DNA from: WYEN01 sp049976205
GTDB taxonomy: Archaea > Thermoproteota > Thermoprotei_A > Sulfolobales > AG1
Direction of reading: 5' to 3'
DNA length: 64,000 nt
NCBI GenBank assembly: GCA_049976205.1
Contig: JBMFIR010000003.1
Location: 26,975-90,974 of the forward strand
A model generated the notes under the pieces. That model worked only from the letters and a program-made list of their open reading frames with translations, made no database searches and was not told the origin of the DNA. The translations under genes and the position numbers were made by a program. This document shows, in pieces, positions 19,390 through 27,454 of the stretch (within the stretch, counting starts at the first letter, position 1; each line of letters starts with the position of its first letter).

Positions 19390-20019
19390 TTATTTTGTTA
19401 GTCCTAAGCCTCTTAAGCCACTAAATATTAATGAGACAGCTATTGAGGCAATAATTAGAGACATAAACTTACCTAAGCCTTGGAGAGTTGAGGTACCTAA
19501 GTATTTAAATAGATCATAAGAATATCTTAGAAGAGGATAAGATATTGATAGAGCTATATATGCTCCCAGTAATGTTGTTAATGATCCATAGATCCTCGAG
19601 TAAACAATTAAGGTGCTCATAGTTCCCGGACCAACAATTAATGGTGTAGCTATAGGGACTACAGCAAAGTCTCCACTACTAACATTTTCTGGTTTGTGAC
19701 CTGTTATTAGCATATCTATTGCGACAGCCATAAGAAGTACGCCTCCTGCTATCCGTAGAGAAGCTAAGTCTATATTAAAGAATTTCAGTATATACTCACC
19801 TGCTAGAGAAAATATTGTTAGAAGTATGAATACTACAATAATAGCTTTATTAACTATTCTATTAACTGTTTTCTTCACATCTTTCTCTGAACCTGATAAA
19901 ACACCTATGTAGCTTATTAATGTAGGGATTGCAGCAGGAGGATCCATTATAGCGAATATGGATATCGCTATAGGTATCAATACATTGATTAAATAATCAG
20001 CTATATCCAATATATCCAC
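19390..20019 (-). CDS. MarC family integral membrane protein
   Basis: The protein has 209 residues with six predicted transmembrane helices. It carries the family signatures IMDPPAAIPTLISYIG near residue 23, IAGGVLLMAVAIDML, and PLIVGPGTMSTLIVYSR, a MarC hallmark. The family was named after the E. coli mar locus, but a drug-resistance role is not established and the physiological function is unknown. It converges with the COG2112 kinase gene with only a few bases between them. Confidence 0.88.
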   Translation of the reverse strand: MDILDIADYLINVLIPIAISIFAIMDPPAAIPTLISYIGVLSGSEKDVKKTVNRIVNKAIIVVFILLTIFSLAGEYILKFFNIDLASLRIAGGVLLMAVAIDMLITGHKPENVSSGDFAVVPIATPLIVGPGTMSTLIVYSRIYGSLTTLLGAYIALSISYPLLRYSYDLFKYLGTSTLQGLGKFMSLIIASIAVSLIFSGLRGLGLTK

Positions 20020-20172
20020 AATCTATATTTAGGATGAAATACTAAAATAATCAATTACTTATCTAAAGATTCATAAGTGACGTGAATCATAGGTGGGACC
20101 CATTATTTCTATGGTTAGTATATAGAGACACTTATCAATATTAACTTTATTAATGCAGGTCTTGATTTATAA

Positions 20173-21081
20173 TTGGATATTATGTTTCGCGGCGTGATTG
20201 TTCCATTAGTAACTCCTTTTAAAAAGAATTATTCTGTTGACCACGATGGTCTTAAATGGCTCACTAAATATCTGATTAAAGAAGGGGTTAATGGTCTCTT
20301 CCCGAATAGTACAACAGGTGAATTTGTTCATCTTAGACGCGAGGAGATTATCTCGCTCGTTTCTATAGTTGTTGAGGAGGCGAGTGGTCATATAAACATT
20401 CTTCCTGGAGTAACCGCTAACTCCACGATTGAGGTAATTGATCTAGCTAAGGAACTATTAGAATTTGATGTTAATGGTTTTGTTGTTGCCCCACCCTACT
20501 ACTTTAAGTACTCAGAGGATAGACTCAAGAAACATTTTTCAGAGATTGCTGAGAAAATTGATAAGCCTCTGATACTCTATAATATTCCCGCAACCACTGG
20601 CGTGAATCTATCGATCAAATTAATAAGAGATCTAGCTACTGAATATAGTAATATTGCTGGTGTGAAAGCAACTATTGATAGTATCACTTACTTAAGGAGA
20701 CTTGTTCAAGAGATCAAGAGTATTAGGAGAGAATTCTCTGTTCTAACCGGTTTAGATGAGTTGTTTCTACCTAATTTAATGATTGGTGGTGATGGAGGCA
20801 TTGTTGCTTTAGCAAATATTTTTCCTAGGATCCATGTGGAGATCTATAGAGCTTGGGAGAATAGAGATTATGCGAAGGCTATCGCTAGATGGAGAGATCT
20901 TCTCGAGCTAACAAGAATCATTGATGTATCATCATCTTATTCAACGGCTGTAAAAACAGCTCTTAAGCTATTAGGAGCACCTATAGAAGAGACTTCGAGA
21001 CCTCCTCTCTATGAAGAGGATCCAGAGACTAAAAGAGTTATTGAAGATGTTCTGAAGAAACTGAATTTATCTATTACTTAA
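20173..21081 (+). CDS. DapA/NanA/KdgA-family (beta/alpha)8 aldolase
   Basis: The protein has 302 residues, the normal size for the class. GVIVPLVTPF at the N-terminus, the substrate-carboxylate loop FPNSTTGEF (usual GTTGE), the catalytic Tyr in LILYNIPATTG and the Schiff-base Lys in NIAGVKAT are all present. The family includes dihydrodipicolinate synthase, N-acetylneuraminate lyase and 2-keto-3-deoxygluconate aldolase. In a crenarchaeote without lysine-biosynthesis genes nearby, a sugar-acid aldolase is at least as likely as DapA. The start is TTG 20173 or ATG 20182. It lies divergent from MarC across a 150-bp promoter region. Confidence 0.85.
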   Translation: MDIMFRGVIVPLVTPFKKNYSVDHDGLKWLTKYLIKEGVNGLFPNSTTGEFVHLRREEIISLVSIVVEEASGHINILPGVTANSTIEVIDLAKELLEFDVNGFVVAPPYYFKYSEDRLKKHFSEIAEKIDKPLILYNIPATTGVNLSIKLIRDLATEYSNIAGVKATIDSITYLRRLVQEIKSIRREFSVLTGLDELFLPNLMIGGDGGIVALANIFPRIHVEIYRAWENRDYAKAIARWRDLLELTRIIDVSSSYSTAVKTALKLLGAPIEETSRPPLYEEDPETKRVIEDVLKKLNLSIT

Positions 21082-21136
21082 TTATTATGAGTTGTTTAAG
21101 GATCCGATTTAAACTGAGGGAAGCTTATAAAGTGGT

Positions 21137-21158
21137 TTATTTATTTTTCCAAGGTGAT
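21137..21158 (+). promoter_or_regulatory. SD and leader of the ferredoxin-AOR operon
   Basis: A TATA-like gcttataaagtgg stands near 21123-21135, followed by a T-rich stretch. CCAAGGTGAT at 21149-21158 is a strong Shine-Dalgarno sequence. The nearest ATG (21182) is too far from it (about 25 bases), whereas an in-frame ATA at 21164 lies at normal distance. This site therefore decides the start of the next gene. Confidence 0.55.
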
Positions 21159-21163
21159 TATCA

Positions 21164-21682
21164 ATAAGTCACATATGGATCATGAGAGACTATGATAGGT
21201 GTGTTGGGTGTAGATTATGTGAAATAGCATGCTCATTAAAACACGAAGGGAGGATATGGCCTGAGGCTAGTAGGATCAAGATCTTTGAGTACGCACCAGG
21301 GGTATTTGTTCCTAATCTATGTATTCAATGCCCGGACTATCCCTGCGTTGAGAAGTGTCCTACTAAAGCAGTCTACGTCGATGAGAAGACAGGAGCTGTC
21401 AGAGTAGATGAGGGTAGATGCACTTTATGTGGGATTTGTGTTGAGATCTGTCCTGTTGGATCAATATATGTTGTTAAGGACAAGAAGAGTGTTATAATAT
21501 GCGACCTGTGCGATGGAGATCCTGAGTGTGTTAAGACTTGTAGAGAGCTGGGTTATAATGCTCTTGAGGTTGTTCCTAGACCCGAGATAAATACTTTGAA
21601 GCTATACGCTGTTAAACCTGAGGAGATCGGGAGAAGGATCGGAGAGAAGATTATGGGGGAAGGAGCTGGGAAGGTGATTTAG
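21164..21682 (+). CDS. Polyferredoxin, electron-transfer partner of AOR; probable ATA start
   Basis: The protein has about 172 residues with sixteen cysteines in four clusters, all seen directly: CVGCRLCEIAC, CIQCPDYPCVEKC, CTLCGICVEIC and CDLCDGDPECVKTC. Together these should bind four [4Fe-4S] clusters. It resembles the DMSO-reductase-subunit-B/HycB type ferredoxins that pair with aldehyde:ferredoxin oxidoreductases. It ends directly before the AOR ATG (stop at 21680-21682, ATG at 21683). The SD at 21149-21158 is properly spaced for ATA 21164, giving the N-terminus MSHIWIMRDYDRCVGC. The first canonical codon, ATG 21182, would drop the first beta strand, so the ATA start is preferred but unproven. 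Confidence 0.85.
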   Translation: MSHIWIMRDYDRCVGCRLCEIACSLKHEGRIWPEASRIKIFEYAPGVFVPNLCIQCPDYPCVEKCPTKAVYVDEKTGAVRVDEGRCTLCGICVEICPVGSIYVVKDKKSVIICDLCDGDPECVKTCRELGYNALEVVPRPEINTLKLYAVKPEEIGRRIGEKIMGEGAGKVI

Positions 21683-23560
21683 ATGCCCGGGTTCTGGGGA
21701 AGATTGCTTGATATTGATCTAAGTAGTCAGAGACACAAGATCTATGAGATACCAGGATTAATTTATAGAATGTTTATTGGTGGTAGAGGATTAGCTACCT
21801 GGATCCTTTGGAGAGAGTTAGGTGATAAATGGGAGAACATAGACCCCTTAGGACCAGAAAATATTCTACTTGTTCTCACAGGACCTCTAACAGGCTACTA
21901 CCCAGGAGGGGTAAAGGTAATCATATCTGGTAAAAGCCCTCAATCAAATGGTGTTGTAGGATCTGCTGTATCAACAGAGTTATCTATACATCTAAAAGCC
22001 GCCGGCTACGATGGATTAATTATAAGAGGCGTCTCCAAGGACCCTGTTTATCTATATATTGACGATGAAAAAATTGAGTATAGAGATGCTTCAAGGATCT
22101 GGGGGAGAGATGCTGTAGAAACACTTAAGTATCTCAGAGAAGATACAAAAATAGACTTCAGGAGAGAAGGTGCTAAGCCGTGGCCACCTTCGATCTATGT
22201 CGGGCCCGCTGGAGAAAACCTCGTGAGAACAGCGTCGGTAAATGCTAAGTGGAGTCATGGAGCAGGATATGGTGGCTACGGAGCTGTCTTTGGATCTAAG
22301 AAGCTTAAGGCCGTCGTGGTTAGAGGCAGAGGACCTCTTCCCGAGGTAAGTGATAGTGAGAAATTCCTATCTCTGAGAAAAGAGATTATCTCATTGATCA
22401 TGAAGGATTATCACATGAAGCACTGGGGAACACCACTGGGAATATACTACACTGGTGCCGCCACAAGTTCGGAGCCTATAAGAAATTGGCAGGAGGAGTG
22501 GCATGACGTGAGAGAATATAGCCACTGGGAGCTCGAGACAAGATACTGGGTCAGGAGATACTGGTCAGATTACTCATGTCCACTCTCGTGTATGAAGGTT
22601 AGTTATGTAGAGGAAAATGGAGAAATTTATTTAACTGATGGACCTGACTACGAGATGGCTGCTTATCTCGGGAGTAACCTAGGTATATTCGATATTAGGA
22701 GTGTTGTTAAGTTATCGGCTGAAGCTGATCGCCTGGGTCTATGCGGTATACAGACTGGTAACGTGATGGGTTTTGCATTTGAGTTATTTGAGAAAGGAAT
22801 CATCACTAAGGATGATCTAGGCTATGAGCTTAAGTGGGGAGGGTATGAGTGTGCTAAGAAGTTAATGGATGATATTACTTATAGAAAAGGTTTTGGAAAA
22901 ATACTTGCTGAAGGAACATATAGAGCAGCTCTTCAAATAGCTAAACTGAAGAGTCTAGATCCATCTGAAATGTTGAAATACGCTGTGCAGAGCAAAGGAA
23001 TAGGAATAGGTGCACATGGGATAAGAAGTAAAGCAGATTATCCACAGCCAATTGCATATGTAGCATCAGTCCAGGGAGGGGATCATACATCGGTTGCGGG
23101 ACTACCAATTAATACTCAAGAGTCAGAGACTTGGAAAGTTTTCTTAGATAGCGCGGTTATATGTATGTTCACAGGATTTAATGTTCCTGAGGAGAAGATC
23201 CTTGATATATTCAATGCAGTAACTGGGTGGAGAGTATCTAAGGAGGAGTTGTATAGAGAGATTGGTCCCAGAATACTATCGATCCAAAGAATATTACTTC
23301 TTCTGGGAGGACCAGACGTTTATTGGGATCCTAGGATCCATGATGAGAATCCAAAGAAATTCTACGAGCCGCTACCAAGCGGACCATTCAAAGGGTGGAA
23401 AGCAGATCCTGAGGAAGTGAGGAAACTAAAGATACAGTACTTCGGTGAATTAGGATGGGATGAATATGGTATACCTAGAGAAGAGACACTAAATAAGTTA
23501 GGAATAGAATACGTATCTTCGGCTGTGACAAGAATAAAGAAGAGATTAGGTTTAGATTAA
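21683..23560 (+). CDS. aor: Aldehyde:ferredoxin oxidoreductase family protein (tungsten/molybdopterin)
   Basis: The protein has 625 residues, the usual size for AOR-family enzymes. Domain 1 (GRLLDIDLSSQ, FIGGRGLATWILW, GPLTGYYPGG, GGYGAVFGSKKLKAVVVRG) binds the bis-pterin cofactor. The Fe-S and cofactor region includes YSCPLSCMK and DRLGLCGIQTGNVMGF, and the C-terminal domain contains KYAVQSKGIG-type contacts. Such enzymes oxidise aldehydes from amino-acid fermentation and reduce ferredoxin. The polyferredoxin gene abuts upstream and a MoaD-like gene overlaps downstream (last base shared), so the operon also supplies electron acceptor and cofactor functions. The substrate specificity (AOR, FOR, GAPOR or WOR) is not resolved. 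Confidence 0.93.
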   Translation: MPGFWGRLLDIDLSSQRHKIYEIPGLIYRMFIGGRGLATWILWRELGDKWENIDPLGPENILLVLTGPLTGYYPGGVKVIISGKSPQSNGVVGSAVSTELSIHLKAAGYDGLIIRGVSKDPVYLYIDDEKIEYRDASRIWGRDAVETLKYLREDTKIDFRREGAKPWPPSIYVGPAGENLVRTASVNAKWSHGAGYGGYGAVFGSKKLKAVVVRGRGPLPEVSDSEKFLSLRKEIISLIMKDYHMKHWGTPLGIYYTGAATSSEPIRNWQEEWHDVREYSHWELETRYWVRRYWSDYSCPLSCMKVSYVEENGEIYLTDGPDYEMAAYLGSNLGIFDIRSVVKLSAEADRLGLCGIQTGNVMGFAFELFEKGIITKDDLGYELKWGGYECAKKLMDDITYRKGFGKILAEGTYRAALQIAKLKSLDPSEMLKYAVQSKGIGIGAHGIRSKADYPQPIAYVASVQGGDHTSVAGLPINTQESETWKVFLDSAVICMFTGFNVPEEKILDIFNAVTGWRVSKEELYREIGPRILSIQRILLLLGGPDVYWDPRIHDENPKKFYEPLPSGPFKGWKADPEEVRKLKIQYFGELGWDEYGIPREETLNKLGIEYVSSAVTRIKKRLGLD

Positions 23561-23886
23561 TGAGTGATGATAAGATAATTTGTCTTCGTTTCATCGGCAA
23601 CTTGAGAGACTTCTTTGGAGAAGAAATATGTGTAGAGAAAAATAAATGTAGTGAATTAAGATCCTTTATATATAAGTTGATAAGAGAGAGGAATCTCCCC
23701 TATTCCCTATCAGATCTAGCAATAGTTGGTGAGAACGGTGTGGTGGAGGACGACTTCTGTAGATCAAATATTGTTTATGTTTTTAGAAGGATCCAGGGAG
23801 GGCAATTTGTGTCAGTGGGAGGAGAATATTCATCACTTATCTATGCAACCGAAAGTTCATCATCCTTTATCTTTCATTATCTCTAG
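23560..23886 (+). CDS. MoaD/ThiS-like sulfur-carrier protein with C-terminal extension past the Gly-Gly
   Basis: The protein has 108 residues. The first 80 residues look like a beta-grasp MoaD: ICLRFIGNLRDFFGEE strand-turn-strand, a central helix (ELRSFIYKLIRER), AIVGENGVVEDD and VYVFRRIQGG, aligning with the FPPVSGG end of MoaD. A normal MoaD stops at the Gly-Gly, which is thiocarboxylated for pterin dithiolene synthesis. Here the frame continues with a CAA codon and about 27 low-quality residues, and runs into the 3' end of the convergent ksgA gene. CAA differs from the stop TAA by one base, which suggests stop loss. Its place behind AOR supports a cofactor role. Confidence 0.7.
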   Translation: MSDDKIICLRFIGNLRDFFGEEICVEKNKCSELRSFIYKLIRERNLPYSLSDLAIVGENGVVEDDFCRSNIVYVFRRIQGGQFVSVGGEYSSLIYATESSSSFIFHYL

Positions 23887-24702
23887 AAATATTAATTTTA
23901 TTTCCTCTGGCTCTAATCTATAAACCCTTTCGTTTTTGAAATGATCTGGGATCTTTTCCTCAGCATATTTCCCTAAACATATCTTTAATGCCTTTGGTAG
24001 AAGTTTTCTTCTTTGACTAAACAAACATTTCAGAAATCTCTCGAAAGAATCTATGAATTCCTCAGGCTCATTTTTTCTACGCATAATGATTACTTGAGTA
24101 AATACCTCTGGCTCAGGGTAGAAGCTGTTGGGTGGATAGATACCTCCCAGATCTATATCGAAGTAGAGTCGTGATATTACGGATACTGAACCATATCTCT
24201 TATCACCTGGTCTAGAGATTATTCGATCAACAACATCTTTCTGAAGAGCTATAACCGCCCAAGAGGCCCTGGATCTTGTCAATGAACCTATTAAAGGCCC
24301 AGTTATCGAGTATGGTATTGTCCCTACTAAACCTCTGAAATCAAGATCCTTTATTATCTCAATAGCATCTCCACACAGTATCTCAATATTAGATTTTTCT
24401 CTAAGGATCTCTTTGACAAATCTACATAGCCTAGGGTCAACTTCTATAGAGATGATCCTCTCACATATATCAGATAGATATATTGTTAAGTATCCTAGTC
24501 CTGAGCCAACCTCAACTACTGGTGAGGAACAGTTTAGTCTCGAGACGATCTCTCTGAATTCCTTCAGCAGCCTAGGATCTACTGTAAAGTTCTGACCTCT
24601 TCGCTTTAATGGCTTCACACCTAGTTCTTTGAGAATTTCTCTAGTGATTGACCTTAGGTTATTTCTCTCAATACTCTCTAGAATATCTTCAGTAGAAAAC
24701 AT
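23860..24702 (-). CDS. ksgA: 16S rRNA adenine N6-dimethyltransferase KsgA/Dim1
   Basis: The protein has 280 residues. The KsgA hallmarks are in order: RRGQNFTVDPRLL near residue 35, SAM motif I VVEVGSGLGYLTIYL, IISIEVDPRL, CGDAIEI, the catalytic motif VGTIPYSITGPLI (usually NLPY; here TIPY), LQKDVVDRI and the C-terminal YPEPEV. It dimethylates two adjacent adenines near the 3' end of 16S rRNA. It is the last gene of the L21e-rpoF-DUF655-ksgA operon and starts one base after the DUF655 stop. The replacement of Asn by Thr in the NLPY motif is worth noting. Its 3' end overlaps the convergent MoaD-like gene by 27 bp. Confidence 0.93.
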   Translation of the reverse strand: MFSTEDILESIERNNLRSITREILKELGVKPLKRRGQNFTVDPRLLKEFREIVSRLNCSSPVVEVGSGLGYLTIYLSDICERIISIEVDPRLCRFVKEILREKSNIEILCGDAIEIIKDLDFRGLVGTIPYSITGPLIGSLTRSRASWAVIALQKDVVDRIISRPGDKRYGSVSVISRLYFDIDLGGIYPPNSFYPEPEVFTQVIIMRRKNEPEEFIDSFERFLKCLFSQRRKLLPKALKICLGKYAEEKIPDHFKNERVYRLEPEEIKLIFLEIMKDKG

Positions 24703-24703
24703 T

Positions 24704-25387
24704 TCACCAAGGATCTCTATAGTTAGTTAGTGCATAAAGATAATCAAGCATCTTGAAGAATCTAGACTCTCTAGACTCAGGAGGTGGCTCAACAAATAGA
24801 TAGTATCTCTCGCCACCCATCATCTCAGTAATTATTCTCTCAACAAGTGCTCCTATAGGATCTGTTATTTTTGTTCTAGCCGCAATATCTTCAAAACTTG
24901 TGAATTTACTCTTTTTCCTCTCTGATAATATTATATCAAGCGTCTTCTTGCCAATACCTGGGATAAGACTAAGCATATGTAACCTAATATTTATTGGTGA
25001 AGCTTGATTAAAGAACTCTACAAACACCTTCTCTTTCTCCTTGATAATATCTCTCAAGACATTAGGTAGATTATCTCTAGCTAAACTAGTTAGATCTTGC
25101 CAAACAATCTTGTCATCAACTCTAAAAGGCTGTACACCTGATGAGATTGCTTGCTCAATATAAATCCTCTCACCAATCTTCACAGAAATATTAGGTGCAG
25201 GCACTATCTCTAGCAGAGAAAAATACTTTGTTCCAACAGCTTGTATTAATGGAGATGTTCTGTGGTGAGGATGCTTATCAAGAACATTTCCCTGAGGCAT
25301 GTAATCAAGAACGATACTATAAATGTCTCTAACATAGATCCTCGGCCTATATCTATCATATCCTCTCTTATCTCTATAGTAACTCAT
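24704..25387 (-). CDS. DUF655 (COG1491) putative RNA-binding protein
   Basis: The protein has 227 residues. The N-terminal OB-like part carries YVRDIYSIVLDYMPQGN, HPHHRTSPLIQAVGTKYFSL and GERIYI. A helix-hairpin-helix follows (HMLSLIPGIGKKTLDIIL). This architecture is the archaeal DUF655 family, which almost always sits between rpoF and ksgA, exactly as here. A nucleic-acid-binding role in ribosome or tRNA maturation is inferred from context; the function is not established. Confidence 0.9.
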   Translation of the reverse strand: MSYYRDKRGYDRYRPRIYVRDIYSIVLDYMPQGNVLDKHPHHRTSPLIQAVGTKYFSLLEIVPAPNISVKIGERIYIEQAISSGVQPFRVDDKIVWQDLTSLARDNLPNVLRDIIKEKEKVFVEFFNQASPINIRLHMLSLIPGIGKKTLDIILSERKKSKFTSFEDIAARTKITDPIGALVERIITEMMGGERYYLFVEPPPESRESRFFKMLDYLYALTNYRDPW

Positions 25388-25399
25388 TAAATCACCAAA

Positions 25400-25741
25400 T
25401 CATGGACTTCTCTCACTCCCACAGTAGTTCTTTAGCATATCAAGTATCCTCTCTAATGTCTCGTCGCTGGGTGCTTTATCCTCAAAAACAAATAGTATCT
25501 TCAAAGTATTTGTGTCACTTGGTGCGATATCAATGATCTGTGAAGCAGTAACTTCTTTCAAACCTAATTTAATTAGTTCTTCAAATAACTCCTCGCTCGC
25601 CTCAGGAGAGCATTTAATTACGCTATCCCCATATTCCAGAAATCTTTGTTGAAGTTCACTCATACTTGATCTATCAACATATTTCCTCATTATCCCAACC
25701 GCGATAGTCAGAGGAACATCTTTCACTGAAATAATCTTCAA
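25400..25741 (-). CDS. rpoF: DNA-directed RNA polymerase subunit Rpo4/F (Rpb4)
   Basis: The protein has 113 residues. It starts with VPLTIAVGIMRKYV, then LQQRFLEYGDSVIKCSPEAS and the HRDC-like helical part ELIKLGLKEVTASQIIDIAP, where archaeal Rpo4 contacts Rpo7 to make the polymerase stalk. Start TTG 25741 is preceded by AAGGTG with a 7-base spacer. The gene lies 23 bp after the L21e gene and 12 bp before DUF655, in the canonical archaeal order. Confidence 0.93.
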   Translation of the reverse strand: MKIISVKDVPLTIAVGIMRKYVDRSSMSELQQRFLEYGDSVIKCSPEASEELFEELIKLGLKEVTASQIIDIAPSDTNTLKILFVFEDKAPSDETLERILDMLKNYCGSERSP

Positions 25742-25764
25742 GAAAAAACACCTTAGATAATTAG

Positions 25765-26151
25765 CTAGGAAGATATTTTCTTAAGAAGCTCTTTCTTTCT
25801 CTCTCTAATCTCATTAATTAACTTCTTAACATTCTCAATTGTTCTACTGACAACCTCTGGAGTAGGCTTCAGATGCTCAGGTCTTATAAAAAGAATCTTT
25901 CTTTTATCACCTAGGTAAGTCTCTACTTCATATGCGTATCCTCTCTTACCAATAATAACACCTGTTTTACCATGATATCTTCTATGAGGCATCCCATCAA
26001 ATACTGATGGGTTAATAACTATATGCACTTTATCTCCCACCTGATATTCGTATAATAAATAACTTAGTCTAGGCACGGCTCCTTTCTCACGTATCTTCTT
26101 CTTCATTATTCGACGAGTTTTGCGTCTAAGACCTTGTGAAGGCTTAACCAT
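25765..26151 (-). CDS. rpl21e: 50S ribosomal protein L21e
   Basis: The protein has 128 residues, longer than the roughly 100 of most L21e proteins because of a Lys/Glu-rich C-terminal helix (residues about 98-128). Motifs: SQGLRRKTRRIMKKKIREKG at the N-terminus, the SH3-like core YQVGDKVHIVINPSVFDGMPH, then RRYHGKTGVIIGKRG and IRPEHLKP. It is the first gene of the rpoF-DUF655-ksgA operon. TATA-like stretches (tttataaac, tttatatagg on the minus strand) lie 30-60 bp upstream of the ATG. Confidence 0.95.
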   Translation of the reverse strand: MVKPSQGLRRKTRRIMKKKIREKGAVPRLSYLLYEYQVGDKVHIVINPSVFDGMPHRRYHGKTGVIIGKRGYAYEVETYLGDKRKILFIRPEHLKPTPEVVSRTIENVKKLINEIRERKKELLKKISS

Positions 26152-26227
26152 TACGTGATACCATAACTATACTTTATTAATAATCCTATATAAATTTCAA
26201 GTTTATAAAGAGATCTTTTCAACAAAA

Positions 26228-26845
26228 CTAGATCCAGGATCTATGTAGTTTTCTCCATGGAATATAACAACTTCTTCTCCAGTGGAACTCAACTTCCCTA
26301 CCAAGATCTTTGTAGAGATGATTTAATCTCCTACATATATTATCTCCAGTTTCTCTATCAATAAGTTCTTTGATAGCTAAGTAATCATCTTCATATCCAC
26401 AAGTAGCTTTCAGTAAGAAATCTTCTATATCTGACCCACAGAATCTCTCAATATAATCCCATGAGTACGTCTCGTAATTAAGTGAGTTAAATAAGTTGAT
26501 AGAAGCTTTATTATCGCTTCTTAAAGTGGCTAGAGCTATAATTGATCCTTTTTCAATTAAGACTTCTTCTGATGATAAAACAAGTATCTTGCCTAATCCT
26601 CTTCCTCTAAATCTCTTATCAACCGCCACGTAGTAAACCACGCCAACTGAGGCGTGTCCAGAAGATATCCAGTACACAACCGCTTGACCTATCAAAACTT
26701 CATTTAAATAGAGATCTAGTCTCGCGCTCTTTGAAGGATCGAGGTTTTCTGCATAATACCTATGTATCTCCCCGATCTCACTCTCAATTAATCTCAGATC
26801 ACTTAAATCATTATCATAAAATACTTCAATAATCTCTCTACTCAA
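26228..26845 (-). CDS. GNAT family N-acetyltransferase
   Basis: The protein has 205 residues. The GNAT core occupies the first 140: strands with LIGQAVVYWIS and VVYYVAVDKRFRGRGLGKILV, which contains the acetyl-CoA pyrophosphate loop (R/Q-x-x-G-x-G/A as RFRGRGLGK), then IALATLRSDNKASINLFNSLNYE, the typical motif-B helix. A C-terminal segment of about 60 residues (FCGSDIEDFLLKATCGYEDD onward) is not part of the standard fold. The substrate is unknown. It is transcribed away from the L21e promoter region in the same orientation. Confidence 0.85.
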   Translation of the reverse strand: MSREIIEVFYDNDLSDLRLIESEIGEIHRYYAENLDPSKSARLDLYLNEVLIGQAVVYWISSGHASVGVVYYVAVDKRFRGRGLGKILVLSSEEVLIEKGSIIALATLRSDNKASINLFNSLNYETYSWDYIERFCGSDIEDFLLKATCGYEDDYLAIKELIDRETGDNICRRLNHLYKDLGREVEFHWRRSCYIPWRKLHRSWI

Positions 26846-26924
26846 AGAATCAGACCCTTCGATTACGTTTCCTCTAAGTAAAAAGATATCATAAATTAAT
26901 TAGATAAAAAAGATTAGAGATTAA

Positions 26925-27395
26925 TTATAAACCAACGTATTTCCTAACTAATTTTATGAATTCTCTCATCCAAGCAGGATTATCAGGCCACGCTCTTGAG
27001 CTAACCTTTCAATTCTATATAAGATCTCTTGGTGGGGTCCCGGCCCATTACTCCTATCCTCTCTCGGGGACTTGGGGATATTGTTAATGACCCTCATCTA
27101 TCATAGTCATCATTAGAGGGTCTCGCCACTATGCCTATTACTATCTCATCATCTAACTATAATATCAGCATCAAGCTTATAAACATTAACTATTCCGCCT
27201 TAAAGAGTGAGGCATTCAGTTGTAAGTCTCCCAATTCTCGAAATCGTGAACAACTGTTCTAACAGTTTTCTTTGTGGGTACGGCTACATCAACTACCCAA
27301 CCTTCTTCTTTTAATCTGAAGTATGGGTAGAAGATCTCTAGAGCCTCGGCGGCGTCTCCAGCAATAATTAGGATCTTAGGTATCTTCTTACTCAT
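26925..27395 (-). pseudogene. Decayed DJ-1/PfpI family gene (internal deletion, catalytic Cys lost)
   Basis: Two intact ends of a DJ-1/PfpI intracellular-protease-like gene are visible. From ATG 27395 the frame reads KIPKILIIAGDAAEALEIF, PYFRLKEEGWVVDVAVPTKK and HDFENWETY, then stops at TGA 27216-27218 after 59 residues. Near 27005 on the same strand the family C-terminus reappears as VSSRAWPDNPAWMREFIKLV, then RKYVGL and a TAA at 26925. The roughly 210 bases between contain only out-of-frame traces (KLDADI, ILYRIERL) and many stops. The segment with the nucleophile (AICHG in functional members) is gone. Full-length relatives have about 170-190 residues; only about 156 codons' worth of DNA remains. 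Confidence 0.8.
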
Positions 27396-27454
27396 GGAAA
27401 CACCTCTTACAGTATAAAAATATGATTTGATTAGCTAAAAAAGATCTTTTTTAT

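Noticed and set aside
26940..27180. Possible structured ncRNA (locally GC-rich stretch with ggggtcccggccc and ctctcggggac)
   Set aside because: It lies inside the decayed DJ-1/PfpI gene, whose coding traces on both sides explain its origin; no RNase P or SRP RNA signature was seen.
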